A stretch of DNA of 62,500 nucleotides, from assembly GCA_021783135.1 (NCBI GenBank), contig JAJXUE010000013.1, forward strand, positions 1-62,500, read 5' to 3'. The notes under the pieces were generated by a model. It did no database searches. It saw only the letters and a program-made list of their open reading frames with translations, and had not been told where the DNA came from. Origin of the DNA: Bacillota bacterium. Its GTDB lineage: Bacteria; Bacillota; Desulfitobacteriia; Desulfitobacteriales; JAJXUE01. Shown here piece by piece: positions 43,194 to 50,095 of this stretch; the stretch's first letter is position 1; every line of letters starts with the position of its first letter. Position numbers and translations under genes: made by a program.

Positions 43194-43218
43194 TTACTGG
43201 TCCCCTCCCTGTACCTAT

Positions 43219-44088
43219 TCACACCTTACCGGCCTTATAGGCATCCGCTACCACAACTAATGTGTCCATCGCCGTCTTACCTGATAAGTATACTTCCCCT
43301 GGGCAGTTTAAGGCCGGTCCGCCAATAGTGTATTTCACCTTAGCCTTAAGGGCATCAGGATTCACCACTGCACTACCATTGCGGCAAAACATCGCACAAC
43401 TGCCATGATTATTGGCCACGGCGAGAGCTACAGAATAATCTGCGGGCGAAAAATAAATCACGACTGTCTCCATCAAAGATCCTCCTTGTTCAACTGAATT
43501 GGTCCACAGGCCGGCACTAGCATAAATCTTGTCCCGATCAGCTTCTATCCCCGCTATGCTGACACTATTTTGGTATTGGTAGATGTTGTTGGCGGCAAAA
43601 ACTTTCCCACCTGACCAAGCGTAAGTCTGATAATAGCTGTCCGGCGCACCGGTTGAATTTTGCAGCGCAGCTAAGACACTATACGAACCATACGCGCCCA
43701 CCTTATACCGACCCGTAATTCCGGCCCGCACACCACGGAAATAGTCAATTATTGCGCTCATATTTGCTGGCTGGGCATCAAAATCGACTGTGAAATAAAT
43801 AGTGTTGCCTTGCGGCGCCACCAGATAATCGGCCTCTTCTACCGCCAGTTTGGCATCAGCCTCCCCTTTGGCATAGGTGAAATATGCCGCATAGGTCGGA
43901 TTTGATTCCCACAACAAAAACAAGCCTAGTCCGGCCGCATGGATTGCCGTCACTTCATCCGGCGTGAGCGTCTTGCCCCAACTCTGCGTTTTGTACCCTA
44001 AATACCTCCCCACAGCTATCAGCCCTGCACTTTTTACGGCGGTAGCTGATTTGACAGTTAACCTGGTTGCACAATCCATTCCTTCCAT
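43219..44088 (-). CDS. DUF1906 (glycoside hydrolase-like) domain protein
   Basis: 289 residues. Residues 1-195 form a DUF1906/Rv2525c-like barrel: GMDCATRLT at the N-terminus (conserved Asp), GLIAVGRYLG, GLGLFLLWESN, IYFTVDFDAQPANM (catalytic-type Asp) and YKVGAYGSYSVL. The C-terminal 80 residues (METVVIYFSPADYSVALAVANN) resemble a cell-wall or membrane association module that I cannot name. No signal peptide is present, consistent with release through a holin; the next gene is holin-like. AAGGGGA lies 8 nt before the ATG. Confidence 0.85.
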   Translation of the reverse strand: MEGMDCATRLTVKSATAVKSAGLIAVGRYLGYKTQSWGKTLTPDEVTAIHAAGLGLFLLWESNPTYAAYFTYAKGEADAKLAVEEADYLVAPQGNTIYFTVDFDAQPANMSAIIDYFRGVRAGITGRYKVGAYGSYSVLAALQNSTGAPDSYYQTYAWSGGKVFAANNIYQYQNSVSIAGIEADRDKIYASAGLWTNSVEQGGSLMETVVIYFSPADYSVALAVANNHGSCAMFCRNGSAVVNPDALKAKVKYTIGGPALNCPGEVYLSGKTAMDTLVVVADAYKAGKV

Positions 44089-44310
44089 TCGCTAAATCCC
44101 CTTCGTCAGTTATGCGCCTGTTTGGCCTGTTTCGAGTTGATGCACAGCTTGGTATATCTTACGCATGAACAGGTTGTTTGGGTTCATTTAAAATTTGTTT
44201 ACAATTATTTTAGAATCAAAACATATTGAGAAACCCCCAACCCAAGTTGAATCAGGTATAATATTATCTAACTAAACATTGCATAGATTAGGTAGAGAGG
44301 AGAATTTGAC

Positions 44311-45339
44311 GTGAATATCACATCACGTAAATTGCACATTGTGTCGCTTGCTGTCTTGCTCGGTGTGGGAACCTGCGGTTTGAGTACTGCAATCCACAGT
44401 AATACGCCTGTTTCAGCTTCGGTTTTGGCCCGGACATTTGCACAACAACGTTTTGTTAAACAAGACCAAAAACTACATGTCTTACATACTGCGGCGCCCA
44501 CTGTAAGTCTTCCGGCTAATACGCAACAATCCCTTAATTGGGCTGGCTATATAGATACTCCGGCAGGGAATACTGCTTATACCAGTGTTTCTGCTACCTG
44601 GCAGGTACCTAACATTTCTACTAGTCGCCGCGATGCTGTGGCTGCGCAGTGGATTGGTTTAGGCGGGGTGAATACGACTGACCTCTTACAAATGGGCACC
44701 ATCGAACAAATGCAGAACGGACAACCTACTGCGCAAGTATTTTGGGAGCAGCTGCCCGCACTCTCGCAAGACGTGATGACTGTGCCGACAGGATCTATCA
44801 TTAAAGCCAGTATTGCTGAGGTCTCCAATTCAAACACCTGGAATATTACCTTCAGCGCAACTGATCCTAATGGCCAAACCCAAACTCAAACTCTGCCAGT
44901 CACCCTGGATGCTGCTTATGCGCAAGGCATTGGCACCTCAGCGGAATGGATTAGTGAAGACCCTTCCGATGCTAATATGCGCTTGTATCCATTAGCGAAC
45001 TCCGGCAAGGTGCAATACTCCAACGCTTTGGTGGACGGCCAACCCATAGCTGCCTCGCAAAATCAGGTTCAGCCTGTAGCTATGACCAACAATAATGGCA
45101 CAGTCTTGGTTGCGCCTTCTCAGTTATCTGATTCCGGTGACTCCTTCTTTACCACGGTGCTTAACACTAACGTGGCGCGGCATCGCGGAAATAGGGAGAC
45201 CTGGTATCCCGTGAGCGTACCGAATTGGTTGTCCACCGGCTTGCCGAGCGGTTGGACTTTTCCGGTTTCACCGGCTTTTGATTCAAATTCAGGTTCAGGC
45301 TCTGCCTGGGGTTGGACCTGGAGCTGGAGTTGGAACTAA
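44311..45339 (+). CDS. Secreted G1 family (glutamic) peptidase
   Basis: 342 residues. Signal peptide about 1-37, a propeptide-like stretch to about 72, then the eqolisin beta-sandwich: NWAGYIDTPAGN, SVSATWQVPN, catalytic Gln113 in AAQWIGLGG and catalytic Glu212 in SAEWISEDP. G1 peptidases use a Gln-Glu dyad and work at acidic pH; they are best known from fungi and occur in scattered, often acid-living bacteria. The tail ends in a Ser/Gly- and Trp-rich run (GSGSAWGWTWSWSWN). The GTG start has GAGAGGAG 8 nt upstream. Monocistronic, with a strong terminator. Confidence 0.88.
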   Translation: MNITSRKLHIVSLAVLLGVGTCGLSTAIHSNTPVSASVLARTFAQQRFVKQDQKLHVLHTAAPTVSLPANTQQSLNWAGYIDTPAGNTAYTSVSATWQVPNISTSRRDAVAAQWIGLGGVNTTDLLQMGTIEQMQNGQPTAQVFWEQLPALSQDVMTVPTGSIIKASIAEVSNSNTWNITFSATDPNGQTQTQTLPVTLDAAYAQGIGTSAEWISEDPSDANMRLYPLANSGKVQYSNALVDGQPIAASQNQVQPVAMTNNNGTVLVAPSQLSDSGDSFFTTVLNTNVARHRGNRETWYPVSVPNWLSTGLPSGWTFPVSPAFDSNSGSGSAWGWTWSWSWN

Positions 45340-45355
45340 CCATAATTTAATTCAC

Positions 45356-45416
45356 AAAGCTCCTCTGGCCACATTAAACATGTTTAGGCAACATGTTAAG
45401 GCCACAGGAGCTTTTT
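45356..45416 (+). terminator. Long hairpin terminator of the G1 peptidase gene
   Basis: AAAGCTCCTCTGGCC pairs with GGCCACAGGAGCTTT around an inner AACATGTT repeat and is followed by TTTTTGCTTT (last stem arm ends about 45414). Confidence 0.9.
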
Positions 45417-45455
45417 GCTTTGTACGCTGGATATTTTGCGTGTTCTATACACTAA

Positions 45456-46856
45456 CTATTTAGCTAGTTTTCCGAAGGTCCTGCCTACTGCTTCGGCAAC
45501 CGGTCCGGATAACCAATAGTTATTGACATCATCCGGTACAATCAAGGCAAGGTTGATTAAATTCACCACTGCCTTAGTCAGTGCATCGACATCAAGCTTA
45601 AGTACATCCTCCATAACCCTTAACGGCAGGGGGCAATACGTAGCTAACAGGCTTAGTATCTTTTTTTCATTATTATTTAAGGTCAACTTGCCTAGTTGCT
45701 GCGTAAAAGCATTGGCCCGAAAATCAACTAAGGATGCCTTATCAGCCAGGACTAGTTCCAAGCCTCGTTCCTTAATCAGCTCAATTGCATAATACACAGC
45801 CGGTGCGAATCCACCGAGGTATTCAGCAACCTCTGCAACCTGCGCTGAAGTTAGTTCAACATTGTTAGCCTTGGCAACGCAAACTATTAAGTATTTAACC
45901 TCATCAATATTTAATGGATCCAGACGAATAAATGGAATGCTCTTGGCACCATAACTACGCTCTTGTACCGGCAAACGATTAGTAATTAAGCATAAATATA
46001 CATCGTCCCCGCTATTTACATTGCTAATAATTGTTCTGACTGCCTGGGCAATCTGTCCGGTGCTGTCTAACAACCCGCCCCGGTCGAGGAATATTGGTAA
46101 CTCCCCCGTCGCAGTCATGCGGCGCATATTAGTCAAAATTCTTTTAATCAGCTCAGAGTCAGGCAAGTTGTCAATGCTGGCAAAAATTTGTTTTAATTCT
46201 TCGTTAGAGGTGTAGGGTTCTGTCAGTTTAATTACCTTATGTGCTATGTCTTTGAGCATGTCTTGCGAATCCAGCTTGATGACAACTTGCTTAGGCAAGT
46301 TTAGCGTTTCTTGCGCTAGCGACCGCAGAAAAGTTTTACGTCCAATCCCCTCTAAACCATAAAGACCAAAAACACTTGGTGTATCTACACCATCGCCAAG
46401 TGTCAAAGTAGTTTTGGCTTGTTTTAGTTCCTTAGTACGGCCCACATATTCCGGTAGTTCGCCTTGACCTAAAATTTGATTTAACCAATACCTTATTTCC
46501 CTAGCCACAAACTTGGGTGAAAGTGCTCTTACAATCCGGCAGCGCCGCAATACTTCAGGCAATTGCGTCACATCGCTCGACTTATCCAGCAAAAAAACAA
46601 GCACCTTACTCAAATCAGGGAGTTGCGCTGCAACGGCTGCCTCATCAATTTTCAACCATTCCATATGCGGTTCGAGCCAACCCATGCTGACAAAAAGTAC
46701 TACCAGGCCCTGCTCATCTGACCCGTTCAGCAATATCGGCTTGATTTCTTCCGGATTCACAAATGGCCATGCAACACAAAACTGTCTGCCCACCTCTGCG
46801 GTAACAGCCCTGACATAGTTATAATCAGTGCAAGAGTGGCAAAGCAACGCCTTCAT
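45456..46856 (-). CDS. TIR-like domain fused to STAND-type NTPase and winged helix
   Basis: 466 residues, not a characterised protein. Residues 1-130 read as a TIR-like domain: ALLCHSCTDYNYV in place of (I/L)SHS-x-D, LVVLFVSMGWLEPHMEWLKIDE where E72 fits the NADase glutamate, and KVLVFLLD. After GELPEYVGRTKEL comes a STAND NTPase: Walker A-like GLEGIGRKT at 167-175 (Arg where the P-loop Lys usually stands, Lys-Thr following), Walker B IFLD near 258, RNBS-like LCLITNRLP, GLxP-like GGFAPAVYY, and a winged helix at about 390-466. No C-terminal repeat sensor is present. Such architecture is typical of NLR-like immune or signalling proteins. AAAGG precedes the ATG; upstream lies a tandem decamer. 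Confidence 0.7.
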   Translation of the reverse strand: MKALLCHSCTDYNYVRAVTAEVGRQFCVAWPFVNPEEIKPILLNGSDEQGLVVLFVSMGWLEPHMEWLKIDEAAVAAQLPDLSKVLVFLLDKSSDVTQLPEVLRRCRIVRALSPKFVAREIRYWLNQILGQGELPEYVGRTKELKQAKTTLTLGDGVDTPSVFGLYGLEGIGRKTFLRSLAQETLNLPKQVVIKLDSQDMLKDIAHKVIKLTEPYTSNEELKQIFASIDNLPDSELIKRILTNMRRMTATGELPIFLDRGGLLDSTGQIAQAVRTIISNVNSGDDVYLCLITNRLPVQERSYGAKSIPFIRLDPLNIDEVKYLIVCVAKANNVELTSAQVAEVAEYLGGFAPAVYYAIELIKERGLELVLADKASLVDFRANAFTQQLGKLTLNNNEKKILSLLATYCPLPLRVMEDVLKLDVDALTKAVVNLINLALIVPDDVNNYWLSGPVAEAVGRTFGKLAK

Positions 46857-46900
46857 ACTAACAACCTTTCTATCTAAAGAGAGTTATGGTCAAATTTAAA

Positions 46901-46920
46901 GCTATTTAGGGCTATTTAGG
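46901..46920 (-). repeat. Tandem decamer upstream of the TIR-STAND gene
   Basis: GCTATTTAGG occurs twice head to tail, 45-64 nt before the ATG at 46856. Possible tandem binding sites or a duplicated promoter element. Confidence 0.7.
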
Positions 46921-47099
46921 ACATTGTCACAATATGCTTTAATTAGTTTTCTACTCCTTATGTACAATTCCTTCAATTATCTTCATTTCAAACGCGAAAT
47001 TTTCAAACCTCATTGAGAAAAAATAGAAGGAGTATGGCGTCTCTTGTCGAAAATGTGAAGAGATACACAAGGTGCTTAGATTTGGTAATCGAGGTTATC

Positions 47100-47456
47100 A
47101 TGGGCGAAAAAATATTTTGTCCCGAATGTAAACGCAAACTTGTCCGCAGAACAATTTACCGTACCGGTAAAATGTTTGGTTGCTTAATGATGTGTTTATT
47201 TATCTTAAGTGTTGCGTTTATCGGGCTCGGAGTTTACCTATATAAAATAGCCGCCACTGACCCTGTTCTACAAATCGGTGGTGTTTGTTTTTTTCTTTCC
47301 GGTGTATCCGCAGTTACGTTTTTAATACCTTGTGTCTTTTTGCGCCGCGGCGAACACGTCTGGTACTGTAGCAGATGTGGATTTCTTCAGACTGCTGTCT
47401 CAGACAGCACCAATGACGACAATACTGATCAAGATTTTAAGCAATCAGGTGCATAA
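47100..47456 (+). CDS. Zinc-ribbon membrane protein, 118 aa
   Basis: N-terminal CPECKRKLV and C-terminal WYCSRCGF form one zinc ribbon split by two membrane helices (about 25-48 and 57-80). The split places both Cys pairs on the same side of the membrane, probably the cytosol. The start at 47100 is chosen because GAGG lies 5 nt upstream and it gives MGEKIFCPECKRK; the longer upstream frame adds 29 atypical residues. It diverges from the TIR-STAND gene. Function unknown. Confidence 0.72.
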   Translation: MGEKIFCPECKRKLVRRTIYRTGKMFGCLMMCLFILSVAFIGLGVYLYKIAATDPVLQIGGVCFFLSGVSAVTFLIPCVFLRRGEHVWYCSRCGFLQTAVSDSTNDDNTDQDFKQSGA

Positions 47457-47466
47457 TTATCGATGC

Positions 47467-47520
47467 AAAGTGGCTGTTACGCTACGAACTAAATTGTTCG
47501 TAACGTAACAGCCACTTTTT
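47467..47520. terminator. 23-bp hairpin terminator after the zinc-ribbon membrane gene
   Basis: 47467-47489 pairs with 47496-47518 with a single mismatch, 6-nt loop; plus-strand tail TTTTTATTT. Confidence 0.9.
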
Positions 47521-47596
47521 ATTTGCCTTTTAAACATTAATTACCTCTTTATATTGCCTAATCTTGGCAATAATTTCACGTCATTTACGCAACACT

Positions 47597-49288
47597 TTAC
47601 TCTGGTCGGCGCTTTTCTTGTACGAACGAAGTTGCGGCTGCAATCAGTGACATTGCGGCCGAAATATAGAAAGCAACTCTTAGACTGGACATCACGGCAG
47701 GAGCAATCGTTAACGGGAAAAAGTTATTGCCTAAAATATAACCCTTAGTAGCCGCCGGCAGATGGCTTAGCAGGCTCGCTGGCAACAACTGTGCCATTGG
47801 ATTATAACCTAAGAATGCGGCGAATAAAGCACCGGTGGGCGGTAGGTTGGCTATTTTGTCAGCTACACCACCTGGTATGCCAGCAGCCGTCAGACCGTGT
47901 GACAACGCGAACGGCAGATTTTTCACCATACCAAAAATAATTATGCTGAAATATAAGGTCATACTCAAACTCATACCCGCATTTTGATTCGTAGCCCGCA
48001 TGCCGGAGGAAACTCCTCGGTGTTCGGCTGGAACCGTATTCATGATCGCGGTAGTGTTTGGGGCGGAGAACATCCCCATGCCAAAGCCGAGCAACAACAA
48101 GATAAATACAAACGGCAAATACGTGAAATTTGCTGGGAGCATCGCTAGGAAGATGAATCCTGCCACCGAAAGAAGCATTCCCACTGTAGCCAATTCTCTG
48201 GCCCCGATCCGATCGGAAAGCCAACCGCTAAGCGGTCCCATGATAAAGAACCCAACCATCATCGGCAACATATAAATACCGGCCCAAAGCGGTGTACTCT
48301 CAAAACTATACCCATGCAGGGGCAACCAAATTCCCTGCAGCCAGATAATTAACATAAACTGTAACCCGCCTCGCGCTACCGAGGATAAAAACAGACTGAT
48401 ATTCCCGAAAGCAAAGGTTTTATTTTGAAACAGACTCAAGCGAAACATGGGTGTTTCTACCCTAAGCTCAATCCAAACAAAGGCGACGAGCAAAATTAGA
48501 CCCACGCCTATACCTGTAATTACCCATGGGTTTCCCCAGCCCATTTTCGCATTGCCGTACGGCATAATGCCGTAGGTAAGCGCTAATAACAGCACAGTTA
48601 AGCCGATAGCAAAGCTGCCGTTACCCAGCCAATCCAGCTTTTGTTTGGCTTTAATTACCCCTGTTTCCTGTAACTTAAGATAGCCCCAGATCGTACCGAA
48701 TAAGCCAACCGGTACACTGACGAGGAAAACCAGCCGCCAGTGAATATCTGCCAAAACCCCACCTAAAACCAGTCCCAGTAATGATCCTCCGACCGCAGCC
48801 ACCTGATTGAGTCCCATCGCCATCCCACGTTCATGCGGGGGGAATGCATCGACCAGAATCGCGGTGCTGTTGGAAAACAAAAACCCGGCTCCAACCCCTT
48901 GGATGAGACGGAATATAATCATCTCTGTAGCCCCGGTCGGACCGGTTCCGGGGGTAAAGTAGAGGAGAATTGAACCGGCTGTAAACACTGCAAAGCCTAA
49001 GTTATACAAGCGTACCCTGCCCAGCATATCGGAAATTCGGCCGAACGATACTAAGAGTGTTGCTGTGACTACAGTATAGCCCATCAACATCCAAAGCATA
49101 TAGGATACTCCGCCAGGCGCCATAGGATTGATTTTAATCCCGCGAAATATTGCGGGGAGTGAAATCAAAATAATATTGGAGTTTAAGGATGCCATTAACA
49201 CACCAAGGGTGGTGTTAGAAAGGGCAATCCATTTGTAATTTGCTCCCAGAGTGTTTACTCCCTGAGCGTTATCCTTAACACTTAACAT
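47597..49288 (-). CDS. DHA2-type MFS multidrug exporter (EmrB/QacA-like)
   Basis: 563 residues with 14 membrane helices. Signatures: LNSNIILISLPAI in helix 1, GRISDMLGRVRLYN in loop 2-3 (motif A), RLIQGVGAGFLFSNS in helix 4, and GxxxGPxLGG-type motif C as GGSLLGLVLGGVLADIHW. The first helix has N-S-N where many members carry D at motif D1. It exports hydrophobic drugs in exchange for protons. GAAGGAGC precedes the ATG; the promoter region carries an inverted repeat, and the selenoprotein-like peroxiredoxin diverges from it. Confidence 0.93.
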   Translation of the reverse strand: MLSVKDNAQGVNTLGANYKWIALSNTTLGVLMASLNSNIILISLPAIFRGIKINPMAPGGVSYMLWMLMGYTVVTATLLVSFGRISDMLGRVRLYNLGFAVFTAGSILLYFTPGTGPTGATEMIIFRLIQGVGAGFLFSNSTAILVDAFPPHERGMAMGLNQVAAVGGSLLGLVLGGVLADIHWRLVFLVSVPVGLFGTIWGYLKLQETGVIKAKQKLDWLGNGSFAIGLTVLLLALTYGIMPYGNAKMGWGNPWVITGIGVGLILLVAFVWIELRVETPMFRLSLFQNKTFAFGNISLFLSSVARGGLQFMLIIWLQGIWLPLHGYSFESTPLWAGIYMLPMMVGFFIMGPLSGWLSDRIGARELATVGMLLSVAGFIFLAMLPANFTYLPFVFILLLLGFGMGMFSAPNTTAIMNTVPAEHRGVSSGMRATNQNAGMSLSMTLYFSIIIFGMVKNLPFALSHGLTAAGIPGGVADKIANLPPTGALFAAFLGYNPMAQLLPASLLSHLPAATKGYILGNNFFPLTIAPAVMSSLRVAFYISAAMSLIAAATSFVQEKRRPE

Positions 49289-49340
49289 TATGCTCCTTCT
49301 TCCTTTTTGCCAGAACTGAATTTACTTCGGTACACGAAGA

Positions 49341-49372
49341 ACATTGTAATACAACGGTCAATGTACTGTCAA
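49341..49372 (-). promoter_or_regulatory. Promoter of the MFS exporter with overlapping operator dyad
   Basis: Minus strand TTGACA (49372-49367), 18 nt, TACAAT (49348-49343). A dyad ACATTG-N12-CAATGT (49341-49364) covers the -10 box and the spacer, the classical place for a TetR/MarR-type repressor; no such gene is adjacent. Confidence 0.65.
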
Positions 49373-49525
49373 TAAGGAACGCAGTGATTCCCGCTCAACC
49401 TAACTCTACCAATTGGGTTTAGTTTCTCGGTTACCATTTGGCGCAAAAGCCTTAGCTCAAGCGTAAATTACACTAAATTAAAATTTAATGAAAGAAAGTG
49501 AGTGAGTGAGTGAGGAGGTGACACT

Positions 49526-50095
49526 CTGAATACGCTGGTAAAACCTGCTGCTGCAGCACCTGACTTTGTGGCTGAGGCACTATACCAAGGTAAAAAAATA
49601 ACCATCCGACTTAGTGATTATAAAAACCAGTGGGTAGTTTTGTTCTTTTACGCCAGTGACTTCACTTTCACCTGACCGACAGAATTGGCAGCCGTGGCAA
49701 GCCGTCACCATCTGTTAATCAAACTTGGCGTCAAAGTTTTAGCTATTAGTACAGATAGCGTTTACTCCCACAAAATTTTCAGCGAAACATCTCCAGCCGC
49801 GAAAACCATTCAATATCCTTTACTTTCCGATCGTTCGCATCAAATATCTCTATTGTACGGGGTTCTGCGGGAAGCGCTTGGCTTTGCTTTCCGGGCCACA
49901 TTTATCATCACTCCAGAAGGGAAGGTCAGCTACGCCTCCCTCTACCCACCCGAGGTCGGGCGCGAAATAGATGAGATCATCCGCATTATTCAAGCTCTCC
50001 AATTCGAAAAGAGTACCGGCTTGGCAGTTCCCGCCGAATGGCATCCCGGTATGCCTGGTATCGAGCGTGATTTTAACATGGTCGGTAGAATCTAA
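49526..50095 (+). CDS. prxU: Selenocysteine-containing peroxiredoxin (in-frame TGA at the peroxidatic site)
   Basis: 189 codons from a CTG at 49526 (AGGAGG exactly 7 nt before it; no ATG/GTG/TTG is available between the in-frame stop and the domain start). The frame runs [14 protein letters not shown], then [14 protein letters not shown], then TGA (49673-49675, residue 50), then [30 protein letters not shown], a [10 protein letters not shown] strand and EWHPGMPG to TAA. In 2-Cys peroxiredoxins this site reads DFTFVCPTE, so the TGA replaces exactly the peroxidatic Cys. No other stop, no frameshift, and no Cys codon exist in the gene. A SECIS-like stem-loop begins 8 nt after the TGA. Reduction of peroxides with Sec at the active site is inferred. 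A pseudogene made by Cys-to-stop mutation is the alternative. Confidence 0.82.
49684..49719 (+). promoter_or_regulatory. SECIS-like stem-loop of the peroxiredoxin
   Basis: ATTGGCAG (49684-49691) pairs with CTGTTAAT (49712-49719, two G-U pairs), then an internal loop, then GTGGC (49694-49698) pairs with GTCAC (49704-49708, one G-U) under the 5-nt loop AAGCC. The apical loop begins 23 nt after the TGA, in the distance range of bacterial SECIS elements that bind SelB. The fold was made by eye. Confidence 0.6.

Noticed and set aside
46857-47099. Extended start of the zinc-ribbon membrane gene at 47013
   Set aside because: The added 29 residues are unlike the family and lack a ribosome binding site; GAGG stands directly before the ATG at 47100.
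49685-50095. 136-aa ORF as a separate peroxiredoxin-like protein
   Set aside because: It begins in the middle of the peroxiredoxin fold right after the TGA, has no ribosome binding site, and continues the frame of the upstream half; it is the 3' part of the selenoprotein gene.
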